Below, piece after piece: positions 15,107 through 22,951 of a stretch of DNA of 40,911 nt. The translations under genes were made by a program, and so were the position numbers. Location of the stretch: contig KQ959260.1 of the NCBI GenBank assembly GCA_001552775.1, positions 37,123 to 78,033 on the forward strand, given 5' to 3'. Source of the DNA: Bacteroidales bacterium KA00251. GTDB lineage: Bacteria; Bacteroidota; Bacteroidia; Bacteroidales; Porphyromonadaceae. Positions within the stretch are counted from its first letter, which is position 1, and every line of letters starts with the position of its first letter. Below the pieces are notes generated by a model. It saw only the letters and a program-made list of their open reading frames with translations, was not told the DNA's origin and did no database searches.

Positions 15107-15586
15107 ATGAAAAAAACACATCACAAGATTCTCTTTCATTCGCTGAGCCTTCTCTTCCTTTCTGCTTTTTTCTGCTTTCTTAGCTCCTGTGAGGTAAAAG
15201 CACAACAAAAGCCGACAAAGTCGAAAACAGAAGCAATCATTGAAATAGATGCCAACTACATGAAAGAGTACATCTACGACTTCGAAGCCAATCCCACCAG
15301 TTTTGTATATAAGGGAGATATCCCCGCTATTATCGACTTCTATGCTACATGGTGTGGTCCATGCCGAGCTCTTGCCCCGAAACTTCAAAAATTGACAAAA
15401 GAGTACGAGGGAAAGTTCGTAGTTTATAAAGTTGATATTGATAAAAACCCCACTCTTGCAGAACTTTTCGGAGTAAAAACTATACCCACTATGATATTTG
15501 TTCCTCTAAAAGAAAAGCCCTATTTATCTACGGGAAATCTACCTATGGAGGGACTTCGCCAAATGGTGGAGAAAATATTACCTTAA
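15107..15586 (+). CDS. Thioredoxin-fold lipoprotein
   Basis: From the ATG at 15107 the product has 159 residues. A TTG further upstream lies just after the -7 box and is not a credible start. An N-terminal hydrophobic segment ends in the lipobox FLSSC, so the mature protein should be lipid-anchored and periplasm-facing. The thioredoxin domain follows with ATWCGPCRALAPKLQKL, VYKVDIDKNPTLAELFGV and the cis-Pro segment KTIPTMIFVP. It would reduce or exchange disulfides outside the cytoplasm. The thiol peroxidase gene follows 105 nt later, a plausible redox partner although that protein is cytoplasmic. Confidence 0.9.
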   Translation: MKKTHHKILFHSLSLLFLSAFFCFLSSCEVKAQQKPTKSKTEAIIEIDANYMKEYIYDFEANPTSFVYKGDIPAIIDFYATWCGPCRALAPKLQKLTKEYEGKFVVYKVDIDKNPTLAELFGVKTIPTMIFVPLKEKPYLSTGNLPMEGLRQMVEKILP

Positions 15587-15691
15587 GAAAATACCTCTTT
15601 CAGAAAAAAAATACGTATCTTAGCAGTGTAAAGTTGGATTGAGCAATCTTTTTCATGATTGACCATACCCAACATTTTGAATATAGCCAAT

Positions 15692-16192
15692 ATGTCGCAA
15701 ATCACATTTAAGCAAAAACCAATCCACACCAATGGCGATCAACCTGAAGTGGGAAGTATAGCCCCTAATTTTACGGGTGTAAAAAGCGATCTTAGCGAAC
15801 TTTCGCTCTCAGATCTTAGAGGAAAGCGTGTTATCATTAATGCTTTTCCTAGTCTTGACACTGGAGTATGTGCAGCTTCTGTACGTCGCTTCAACCAAGC
15901 TGCAGCCTCTCTTGAAAATTGTGTAGTCCTCTGCGTAAGTAAGGACCTTCCTTTTGCACAAGGGCGTTTTTGTGTAGCAGAGGGGATTGCTAATGTAATT
16001 ACCCTTTCACAATTTCGCTGTGATTGCCTAGAAAAAAACTATGGGCTATTATTGGTAGATGGTCCTCTTAAAGGACTTTTAGCTCGTGCCGTTTTTGTAA
16101 TTGACGAAAAAGGCAAAATCATCTACAAAGAATTGGTTTCGGAAGTAACCGAAGAACCTAATTATGATAAAGCATTGAGTGCTCTCCAGTAG
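15692..16192 (+). CDS. tpx: Thiol peroxidase
   Basis: Tpx is an atypical 2-Cys peroxiredoxin that reduces hydroperoxides with thioredoxin as donor. Starting at ATG 15692 (MSQITFKQKPIHTNG) gives 166 residues, the family length. The peroxidatic Cys 60 is in DTGVCAASVRRFN and the resolving Cys 94 in GRFCVAEG, matching the E. coli spacing. Reading in frame from 15659 would add an unlikely 11-residue extension. Two hairpins follow the gene. A weak TATCTTAG at 15616-15623 may be a degenerate -7 box. Confidence 0.95.
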   Translation: MSQITFKQKPIHTNGDQPEVGSIAPNFTGVKSDLSELSLSDLRGKRVIINAFPSLDTGVCAASVRRFNQAAASLENCVVLCVSKDLPFAQGRFCVAEGIANVITLSQFRCDCLEKNYGLLLVDGPLKGLLARAVFVIDEKGKIIYKELVSEVTEEPNYDKALSALQ

Positions 16193-16220
16193 CTTTAAGA
16201 GGCACTCAACAACGAAAAAT

Positions 16221-16240
16221 CCCTTGTGAAAGGGCTTTTC
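16221..16240 (+). terminator. Terminator after tpx
   Basis: CCCTT (16221-16225) and AAGGG (16230-16234) form a short hairpin followed by CTTTTC. It is short but well placed, 28 nt after the stop. Confidence 0.5.
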
Positions 16241-16264
16241 ATTATTTCATGTGTTGGTGTGTTG

Positions 16265-16315
16265 GGTCGCTGCTTCATTCATTCTTTTAGAATGTAAGCA
16301 GCGACCTTTCTTTTA
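16265..16315 (+). terminator. Strong hairpin between tpx and the glutaminyl cyclase gene
   Basis: GGTCGCTGCTT (16265-16275) and AAGCAGCGACC (16296-16306) are perfect 11-bp arms, with an inner ATTCT/AGAAT pair, followed by TTTCTTTT. It acts as a second terminator or as a structured element just upstream of 16343. Confidence 0.75.
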
Positions 16316-16342
16316 AACCCTTCCATTTCAAAAGACGAGACT

Positions 16343-17338
16343 ATGCAAAACATTAGGAAGATTGTTACTCCACTACTATTATCACTTTTTATTACAGCTC
16401 TATGTATAGGCTGCAATCTGGGGAAACGCTCTCAATCTTCAAGCAACCTGACACAAGGAAACGATTCTAAACAAGAAGAATTGAGTCCATTTTCTGCAGA
16501 TAGTACATACAATTTCGTTGCACATCAGGTTTCCTTTGGTCCAAGAGTAGCCAATTCCGCTCCTCACAAAGCTTGTGGAGATTGGCTTGTTGAGAAACTC
16601 ACCTCCTATGGAGCAGAGGTATTTGAGCAAAAGGCTGTAGTCGACAACAAGAAAGGGTCACAGATCCCCATCAGAAACATTATCGCCTCCTTCAACAAAG
16701 AGAACTCCAATAGGATACTGCTCATAGCCCACTGGGATACTCGTCCCATTGCAGACAATGACCCCTTCCCCTCTCTTCAAAAGGAGCCGATCCTTGGGGC
16801 CGATGATGGAGCAAGTGGAGTAGCAGTACTGCTAGAGATTGCGCGTTTAATGAAGGCTACAAATAGCACCGCTCCTATTGACATCTTGCTTGCAGATGCT
16901 GAAGATATGGGAGAAAGCAACAATGAAGAGTCTTGGTGTCTAGGGTCGACCTACTGGAGCAAAAATCCTCACATCAAAGATTACAAGGCAGACTTTGGTA
17001 TCCTGCTTGATATGGTGGGTGCAAAAGGAGCATGCTTTATGTGGGAATACTTCTCCAAGACATATGCTCCTGGCATTCTCTCCGAAGTATGGAAAACGGC
17101 TATTGAGCTAGGTCACGGCAAGTACTTTGTAAATGCTGATGGAGCTGCTCTCACAGACGACCATGTACCCATCATCAAGAATCTCGGGATTCCTACCATT
17201 GATATTGTAAACTTTGATACTAAAAGGGAAAATGGATTTGGGGAGCATTGGCACACCCACTCCGACAATCTTGAAATCATTGACAAAGAGGTACTCCTCG
17301 CTGTCGGAAGCACAGTATGGAAGGTAATTAGCGACTAA
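16343..17338 (+). CDS. Glutaminyl-peptide cyclotransferase (QC), M28-fold lipoprotein
   Basis: This 331-residue protein has a lipoprotein signal (ITALCIGC) and an M28-type zinc fold. Visible metal and catalytic segments are LLIAHWDTRPIADNDP, LGADDGASG, LADAEDMGES, LLDMVGAKGACF and GEHWHTHSDNLEIID. The sequence resembles the type II glutaminyl cyclase of Porphyromonas rather than an aminopeptidase. These enzymes convert N-terminal Gln to pyroglutamate. In Bacteroidetes many signal-peptidase products begin with Gln, so QC modifies much of the periplasmic and surface proteome. The barrel protein at 14215 would be such a substrate. Confidence 0.88.
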   Translation: MQNIRKIVTPLLLSLFITALCIGCNLGKRSQSSSNLTQGNDSKQEELSPFSADSTYNFVAHQVSFGPRVANSAPHKACGDWLVEKLTSYGAEVFEQKAVVDNKKGSQIPIRNIIASFNKENSNRILLIAHWDTRPIADNDPFPSLQKEPILGADDGASGVAVLLEIARLMKATNSTAPIDILLADAEDMGESNNEESWCLGSTYWSKNPHIKDYKADFGILLDMVGAKGACFMWEYFSKTYAPGILSEVWKTAIELGHGKYFVNADGAALTDDHVPIIKNLGIPTIDIVNFDTKRENGFGEHWHTHSDNLEIIDKEVLLAVGSTVWKVISD

Positions 17339-17400
17339 AATAAAGGAAATAACTAGCTCGTACCGCTATTTAAGTAAAAGAAAGAAGATCATAAAAACCA

Positions 17401-17829
17401 ATGGAAGTTAAAACTATCAACGAAATTCAAGACGAGATCATTGAAGAACTTGAACCACTAGAAGACTGGATGGATCGCTACCAAGTGATCATTGAATATG
17501 GAAAGGATATAGAGACTCCTCAAGAAAATCAAAAAACGGACGAACATCTTATCGAAGGGTGTCAAAGCAGAGTATGGATCGTTGCATCAGAAGAAGGCGG
17601 AAGACTCTTCTTCAAAGCAGATAGTGATGCTCTCATCGTAAAAGGAATAGCTGCAATGCTCCTGAGAATACTCAGTGGACAAAAGGCAGAAGACATTGCC
17701 ACTTGTGAGCTTTATTTTGTTGAGAAACTCCAATTAACGGATCACCTATCCCCTACCAGGAGTAACGGACTATTTGCTATGATTAAGCAAATCAAACAGC
17801 TAGCCGTAAAGACAATAGCAGAGAGATGA
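17401..17829 (+). CDS. sufE: SufE-family sulfur acceptor
   Basis: SufE accepts persulfide sulfur from the SufS cysteine desulfurase and passes it to the SufBCD scaffold. The 142-residue protein has the family layout, including LEPLEDWMDRYQVIIEYGK and the active Cys 54 in LIEGCQSRVW. Length is normal. It overlaps the next gene by 4 nt (ATGA), so the two are translationally coupled. The other suf genes are not in this window. Confidence 0.93.
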   Translation: MEVKTINEIQDEIIEELEPLEDWMDRYQVIIEYGKDIETPQENQKTDEHLIEGCQSRVWIVASEEGGRLFFKADSDALIVKGIAAMLLRILSGQKAEDIATCELYFVEKLQLTDHLSPTRSNGLFAMIKQIKQLAVKTIAER

Positions 17830-18758
17830 GCTCCTCCTTCCCAAGCACAATAAACTTTACCCCCTTATCCCTCGATGATAGAGCGTTGCTGCTCCCTTAT
17901 CTAGAAGCTGTTCCCTTTCCCCTCTGTGACTACGCCTTCACCAATCTGTATGGCTGGCGAGAATACTACGACACCCGATGGACTATCCTAGGAGATAGTA
18001 CACTGGTGATAAGCTTTGTCAACAACAATTATCATCACCCCGTCTACATGCTTCCGCACTGTCGTATTACAGAATCTCGAAAAAAGGCCATTGAAGAACT
18101 GAAAGCGTACTGCTTACATCACAATGATCCCCTTATCTTTTTTGGGGTTACACCTCCCTGCAGAGAAGGATTAGAAGAGAGCTTCCCTCATGAATTTTCT
18201 TTCATCTGGGAAGACTTATCAATTGACTATATCTACACGCGCGAAAAACTTGCAAGGCTAGCTGGAAAAAAACTGCAATCAAAGCGTAATCATATCAATA
18301 AATTTAATAAGCTTTACCCCAACCACACTTACGAAGAGATTGACTCCTCCAAGACTGAGGAGTATCTCTGCTTTGTCGACAATTGGCTCAAGGAGGAGAA
18401 TAGCCAGCCAAGCAAAAGTCTTCAAGCTGAAAATGAAATGATTCACCGCATTTTACGAGCTAAAGAAGCTCTAGGACTACTAGGTGGTGCTCTTCGCGTA
18501 GAGGGTAAAATTGTTGCTCTTACACTAGCTTCTAAGATCAATGACAAGGTAGTGGATGTACATGTGGAAAAGGCGAATGTCGCTTTTGATGGAGCTTATG
18601 CTAAAATCAATAATGAGTTTGCTAAAAGTCTTCCTGAAAGCATCGAACTTGTCAACCGCGAGGAAGACCTCGGAATCCCTGGTTTACGGAAAGCCAAAAG
18701 ATCGTATCTACCTGATCTCATGATAGAAAAAGGACTGGCGGTCAGAAAACCCCTATAA
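17826..18758 (+). CDS. DUF2156 (phosphatidylglycerol lysyltransferase C-terminal-like) protein
   Basis: This 310-residue protein resembles DUF2156, the double-GNAT fold found at the C-terminus of MprF and in free-standing proteins. Segments in keeping are FPLCDYAFTNLYGWREYYDTRW near the start, KKLQSKRNHINKFNKLYPNHTY in the centre, and IVALTLASKINDKVVDVHVEKA near the end. There is no membrane segment, so it is probably cytoplasmic and may use aminoacyl-tRNA or acyl-CoA. It overlaps sufE by 4 nt and is followed 14 nt later by a GNAT gene, forming a three-gene unit. The substrate is unknown. Confidence 0.82.
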   Translation: MSSSFPSTINFTPLSLDDRALLLPYLEAVPFPLCDYAFTNLYGWREYYDTRWTILGDSTLVISFVNNNYHHPVYMLPHCRITESRKKAIEELKAYCLHHNDPLIFFGVTPPCREGLEESFPHEFSFIWEDLSIDYIYTREKLARLAGKKLQSKRNHINKFNKLYPNHTYEEIDSSKTEEYLCFVDNWLKEENSQPSKSLQAENEMIHRILRAKEALGLLGGALRVEGKIVALTLASKINDKVVDVHVEKANVAFDGAYAKINNEFAKSLPESIELVNREEDLGIPGLRKAKRSYLPDLMIEKGLAVRKPL

Positions 18759-18772
18759 TCAATCCGAGAGAA

Positions 18773-19741
18773 ATGAAAACATCTTGTGCTCTCTGGGCTT
18801 CTCGTCAACTTTGGAAAGAGGTCTTCAAAGACGACGACCGCTTTTTAGACCTCTACTTCAATACTCTTATTGAGACCAAAAACACACTCGCCTTCTACGA
18901 TTTTCAGACTGGAGATGCCTTTTGCCGAGTAGACTTTCTTCCCTTCTCGATCAAATGGAAGAAGATACGACTACAAAGTTTCTACATCTCTGGAGCTGCT
19001 ACAGCAGAAAGGGCAAGAGGGGAAGGGAGGATGAGGCAAATTTTACATGTAGCTCACCTCAAGATGTGGCAACGTGGAGGACTCCTCGCCTTTCTTATCC
19101 CGCAAGAAGAATCGCTCTATAACTATTACAAAGAGTCTGGTTCATACTTTCGGATAGCCTCTGCAAAGACCATTAAATTAGAGCAAGTCTCTTTTTCAAG
19201 ACCATCTGTAGCTCTTTTCTTAAAGGATAAAGAGTGGAGACAAAAGCACTTGAAGGGTCCCTTTGTAGAGCATAATTTCACACAGTGGCTGGTAGCCATA
19301 AAGAATGCCACATTATATGGTGGAGGTGCACAGTGGACAGATGATTTAGGACTTCTCCTCTTAGAAAAAATATCCGATTCTCCCACAAAGTGGGCGACCA
19401 TTGTGCCAAGCAATATTTCTGTCTCTTCTCAAGGCTTTCTCAGCTGTAGTTACCCTTGGGGCATGGCTAGGCTCATCCACATTCCAAGGCTCATGCACCT
19501 TTACGCACAGATGCACCCCACTCTATCATGGAAGTTTGACCTAATAGACAAGGATCTACCCACCAACTCTGGACGATACTTTTTACATCACGGGAAGATT
19601 ACTTTTCACCCTTTTAAGCCGAGTAATAGCTCTCTTCCTCTTTTCACTCCAGACACCCTAGGAAGCCACATTTTTGACGATAAATCTTTCTTTTTTGATC
19701 GACTCATGGCCCCGATTTTCTCTCCTAGCGACCCCTCTTAA
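18773..19741 (+). CDS. GNAT-family N-acetyltransferase
   Basis: This 322-residue protein has an Eis-like GNAT arrangement. The central GAATAERARGEGRMRQIL segment looks like the acetyl-CoA pyrophosphate-binding loop (R..RG.GR), followed by FLIPQEESLYNYYKESG. A second C-terminal domain with short beta-like stretches is present. No signal peptide is seen. It is the third gene of the sufE unit. Acetylation of an amine substrate is expected, but the target cannot be read from sequence. Confidence 0.85.
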   Translation: MKTSCALWASRQLWKEVFKDDDRFLDLYFNTLIETKNTLAFYDFQTGDAFCRVDFLPFSIKWKKIRLQSFYISGAATAERARGEGRMRQILHVAHLKMWQRGGLLAFLIPQEESLYNYYKESGSYFRIASAKTIKLEQVSFSRPSVALFLKDKEWRQKHLKGPFVEHNFTQWLVAIKNATLYGGGAQWTDDLGLLLLEKISDSPTKWATIVPSNISVSSQGFLSCSYPWGMARLIHIPRLMHLYAQMHPTLSWKFDLIDKDLPTNSGRYFLHHGKITFHPFKPSNSSLPLFTPDTLGSHIFDDKSFFFDRLMAPIFSPSDPS

Positions 19742-19875
19742 GCGGGTAAAATGGTCCTTATCTTACCCTAATATAAACTCCCCCCCCACACACAATCCTT
19801 ATTATCCCTCCACCATAGGAAAATTAAACGCATTCTAAAAGGACACATAAAGGATCCATTTTAGCCCAAAATTCT

Positions 19876-19963
19876 TTCGGAACTTTTACAAAAAAGTTCC
19901 TGATGTTTCAATTAAATCTTTCGGAAGATTTTGTAAAATCTTCCGAAAGATTTTCTTTTCACT
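19876..19963. repeat. Degenerate second copy of the 22-bp-period repeat
   Basis: Units start at 19876, 19898, 19920 and 19942, spaced exactly 22 bp. The first (TTCGGAACTTTTAC plus an A-run) matches the aroA-side consensus closely. The second is decayed. The third (TTCGGAAGATTTTG) and fourth (TCCGAAAGATTTTC) are variants. The spacing and the shared CGGAAC-like core identify it as the same repeat family as 4519-4650. Confidence 0.7.
19914..19953. repeat. Perfect 19-bp inverted repeat with a 2-nt centre
   Basis: The arms 19914-19932 and 19935-19953 are exact reverse complements around GT. A T-rich tail (TTTTCTTTTC) follows, so in RNA this would form a long, loop-poor hairpin that could terminate transcription. 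As DNA it could be a cruciform or a palindrome-binding site. Confidence 0.9.
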
Positions 19964-20010
19964 AAAGGTACACTTCAAAAGGAGGAATTCAACTACTGAG
20001 AAAAGACAAA

Positions 20011-20040
20011 TTGGAAAACGGAAATAAAAGGTTACCTTTG
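20011..20040 (+). promoter_or_regulatory. Promoter of lysS
   Basis: TTG (20011-20013) and TACCTTTG (20033-20040) are 19 bp apart, which fits the Bacteroidetes -33/-7 pattern well. It gives a leader of about 75 nt before the ATG at 20121. Confidence 0.7.
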
Positions 20041-20120
20041 CAATAAGAGGCGAGAATGTAAGAGCATCTCTCCTCTCACTATTTACAAAAAAAACGAGAC
20101 CCCAATAATACAGCCTGACC

Positions 20121-21863
20121 ATGGACCCTAATCTACTACAGCTGAGTGACCAAGAGATAGCACGGCGTGAAAGCCTAGAGGAAATCAAATCTTTGGGCAT
20201 CAATCCCTATCCTGCAGAGGAGTTTAAAGTAACTGCCTATTCGCAAGAGATCATAGAAAACTATAGTGATGAGGCGGCAAGCCAAAAACAGGAGGTGAGT
20301 GTGGCAGGGCGTATTATGAGTCGCCGCATCATGGGGAAGGCTTCCTTTGTAGAACTCCAAGATAGCAAAGGAAGGATCCAACTCTACATCTCTAGAGATG
20401 ACCTTTGCCACGGTGAGGACAAGTCACTCTACAACAATCTTTTCAAAAAGTGCACAGACATAGGAGACTATATCGGGGTAAGTGGATACGTTTTTCGTAC
20501 ACAGATGGGCGAGATCTCCATTCATGTAGAGTCGCTCCAACTCCTCAGTAAGGCCCTCCGTCCGCTTCCTATTGTAAAATCAAAAGATGGAAAAGTATTT
20601 GATGGTTTTTCCGATCCAGAGCAAAGATATCGCCACCGCTACGTAGACCTTATAGTCAACCCTGAGGTAAAGAAGACTTTCATTACAAGAAGTCGCATTA
20701 TCACAGCCATGCGGCATATCTTTGACAAGGCAGGGTATCTCGAAGTAGAGACCCCGATCTTGCAACCGATTCCTGGCGGTGCCAGTGCAAGACCATTTAT
20801 CACGCATCATAATACACTTGACGTACCCCTTTATCTTCGTATTGCCGATGAGCTCTACCTCAAACGACTTATTGTTGGTGGCTTTGATGGTGTGTATGAG
20901 TTTGGTAAAAACTTCCGAAATGAAGGGATGGATCGCACGCACAATCCTGAATACACTTGTGTAGAGCTCTATGTAGCCTACAAAGACTATCATTGGATGA
21001 TGCAATTCATTGAGAAGACATTGGAGCATGTATGCCTAGAGGTACTTGGTACAACAAAAGTTGTAGTAGAAGGCAAAGAGATTGACTTCAAAGCACCATA
21101 CCCCCGTGTACCCATTCTTGAAGCAATTAAAGAGCATACAGGAATAGATGTGTCGGGAATGGATGAAAAGGAGTTGCGTGATGTATGCAAACAGCTTGGT
21201 ATCGAAGTAAACGAAACAATGGGTAAAGGAAAACTCATAGATGAGATCTTCGGAGAAACCTGCGAAAAGCACTACCTGCAACCAACCTTTATCACAGATT
21301 ACCCCGTTGAGATGTCTCCTCTCACCAAGAAGCATCGCTCCAATCCAGAGCTAACCGAACGTTTTGAGCTAATGGTTCATGGCAAAGAAATTGCCAATGC
21401 ATACAGCGAACTTAATGACCCAATAGACCAAAGAAAACGCTTTGAAGATCAACTTCGTCTTAGTGCAAGAGGAGATGACGAAGCTATGTACATTGATCAA
21501 GACTTCTTGATGGCTCTAGAGTATGGTATGCCACCGACAAGTGGTGTGGGTATTGGAGTTGATAGGCTTGTGATGATGCTTACTGGTCAAGATAGTATCC
21601 AAGAGGTTCTTTTCTTCCCACAAATGAAACCAGAGCCACAGCTTAAAAAAGACAAAGCAGAGTCTTATATAGCAAAAGGTATTGCCAAAGAATTAGTGCC
21701 TTTACTGCAAAAGGCGGGCTACCTTACTGCAGACTCCCTTGAGGAAGCAAAACCAGCTCGAGTGCTTCAACAACTTGTTGAAATCAACAAAAAATACAAG
21801 TTGGGAATAGACCTGCCCTCCTTAGAAGAAACATCTAGCTGGTCTGGGCAGAAGATTTCATAG
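20121..21863 (+). CDS. lysS: Lysyl-tRNA synthetase, class II
   Basis: LysS charges tRNA-Lys. The 580-residue enzyme has an N-terminal OB-fold anticodon-binding domain ([22 protein letters not shown]..) and the class II motifs: motif 1 around [17 protein letters not shown], motif 2 [19 protein letters not shown] and motif 3 [15 protein letters not shown]. About 70 extra C-terminal residues follow [10 protein letters not shown], absent from the roughly 505-residue E. coli enzyme, and I believe common in Bacteroidetes. gpsA and pgi follow on the same strand. Confidence 0.97.
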   Translation: MDPNLLQLSDQEIARRESLEEIKSLGINPYPAEEFKVTAYSQEIIENYSDEAASQKQEVSVAGRIMSRRIMGKASFVELQDSKGRIQLYISRDDLCHGEDKSLYNNLFKKCTDIGDYIGVSGYVFRTQMGEISIHVESLQLLSKALRPLPIVKSKDGKVFDGFSDPEQRYRHRYVDLIVNPEVKKTFITRSRIITAMRHIFDKAGYLEVETPILQPIPGGASARPFITHHNTLDVPLYLRIADELYLKRLIVGGFDGVYEFGKNFRNEGMDRTHNPEYTCVELYVAYKDYHWMMQFIEKTLEHVCLEVLGTTKVVVEGKEIDFKAPYPRVPILEAIKEHTGIDVSGMDEKELRDVCKQLGIEVNETMGKGKLIDEIFGETCEKHYLQPTFITDYPVEMSPLTKKHRSNPELTERFELMVHGKEIANAYSELNDPIDQRKRFEDQLRLSARGDDEAMYIDQDFLMALEYGMPPTSGVGIGVDRLVMMLTGQDSIQEVLFFPQMKPEPQLKKDKAESYIAKGIAKELVPLLQKAGYLTADSLEEAKPARVLQQLVEINKKYKLGIDLPSLEETSSWSGQKIS

Positions 21864-21881
21864 TCGCAAAAGAGCGTTTGC

Positions 21882-21889
21882 TATTTTTG
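21882..21889 (+). promoter_or_regulatory. Possible -7 box for gpsA
   Basis: TATTTTTG fits TAnnTTTG and lies 30 nt before the gpsA ATG at 21920, in the short lysS-gpsA gap. No -33 element is evident. It may give gpsA-pgi a second promoter. Confidence 0.4.
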
Positions 21890-21919
21890 CTTTTTGACGA
21901 CTTTATTATTTCACAGAAT

Positions 21920-22924
21920 ATGAGACCTGTAGGACGCATCGGGATATTAGGGAGTGGTAGCTGGGCTACTGCTTTGGCAAAGATTGTTCTTACCAATAAG
22001 GAGCGTATCTGCTGGTACTTCCGTCGTAGCGATCAGGCCAAAGCTTTTCAAACCTCAGGACACAACCCTACCTACTTACAGTCTGCCCTTTTTGATACAC
22101 AAAGGATAGACTTTTTCTCCGACAACCAAATCAACAACTTTTTCCGAGCCTGCGACACAATCATTTTGGTCACCCCCTCGCCCTACTTCAAAAACTATAT
22201 AAAGAAGGTGCGAAAGTCTTCAACGAAGAACAAACTTTTTATCAATGCGATTAAAGGGATTGTTCCTGTTGAAAACCAGCTTGTGACAGAATATCTTGCG
22301 GAGGAATACGATGTACCCAAGGAAAGTCTTTTTGTAATTAGTGGCCCTTGTCACGCAGAAGAAGTGGTGCAGTATCGACGCTCATACCTTACCGTAGCGG
22401 GATACGATGCTGAAGGAACAGAGGAGGTGGCAAAGCTCTTTCGCAATGATCTAGTAAGTTGTGTAACGAGCAATGACGTAGTGGGAATACAATACGCCTC
22501 TGTATTAAAAAACATCTATGCGATAGCAGCAGGAATTTGCCATGGGATGCAACATGGTGACAACTTCCAGTCGGTATTGATCTCCAATGCTATTGCAGAG
22601 ATGAATACCTTCGTCAATACTGTACACCTGATTAAAAGACAAATTACCAACTCCGTTTATCTTGGAGATTTATTGGTAACTACATACTCCCAGCATAGTA
22701 GGAATAGGACTTTTGGCACACTCATTGGGAAGGGCTACAGCATAGCTAGTGCCCAAAGAGATATGCAGATGGTGGCAGAAGGATACTATGCCGCTAAATG
22801 CATACGAGAGATCAATCAAGAGTATCAGGTAAACATGCCCATTACCGATACTATCTATAGAATTCTCTATGAAGGTGCTAATGTGCAAAACAGTATCTTG
22901 CAACTAGCAAAGAGCTTTAAATAG
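21920..22924 (+). CDS. gpsA: Glycerol-3-phosphate dehydrogenase [NAD(P)+]
   Basis: GpsA reduces dihydroxyacetone phosphate to sn-glycerol-3-phosphate for phospholipid synthesis. The ATG at 21920 gives 334 residues and places the Rossmann loop GRIGILGSGSWATALA close to the N-terminus, as expected. A TTG start at 21878 would add an unusual hydrophobic leader and lies ahead of the -7 box. Other marks are INAIKGIVP, VISGPCHAEEV, the catalytic Lys in SVLKNIYAIAAGICHG, and GDLLVTTYSQHSRNRTFG. Confidence 0.95.
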   Translation: MRPVGRIGILGSGSWATALAKIVLTNKERICWYFRRSDQAKAFQTSGHNPTYLQSALFDTQRIDFFSDNQINNFFRACDTIILVTPSPYFKNYIKKVRKSSTKNKLFINAIKGIVPVENQLVTEYLAEEYDVPKESLFVISGPCHAEEVVQYRRSYLTVAGYDAEGTEEVAKLFRNDLVSCVTSNDVVGIQYASVLKNIYAIAAGICHGMQHGDNFQSVLISNAIAEMNTFVNTVHLIKRQITNSVYLGDLLVTTYSQHSRNRTFGTLIGKGYSIASAQRDMQMVAEGYYAAKCIREINQEYQVNMPITDTIYRILYEGANVQNSILQLAKSFK

Positions 22925-22951
22925 ATCTTTCAAGATAGCCTACAAACGATC

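Larger units (their letters stand above)
19742..20120. other. Intergenic region between the GNAT gene and lysS
   Basis: A GGGTAA/TTACCC hairpin at 19744-19768 follows the GNAT stop and may end the sufE unit. A run of eight C bases lies at 19780-19787. A degenerate 22-bp-period repeat with a large perfect inverted repeat is at 19876-19963, and the lysS promoter at 20011-20040. I see no gene. Confidence 0.6.

Noticed and set aside
19780-19787. Phase-variable poly-C tract
   Set aside because: Eight C bases in a gap, not inside or directly at a promoter spacer; no gene it could switch.
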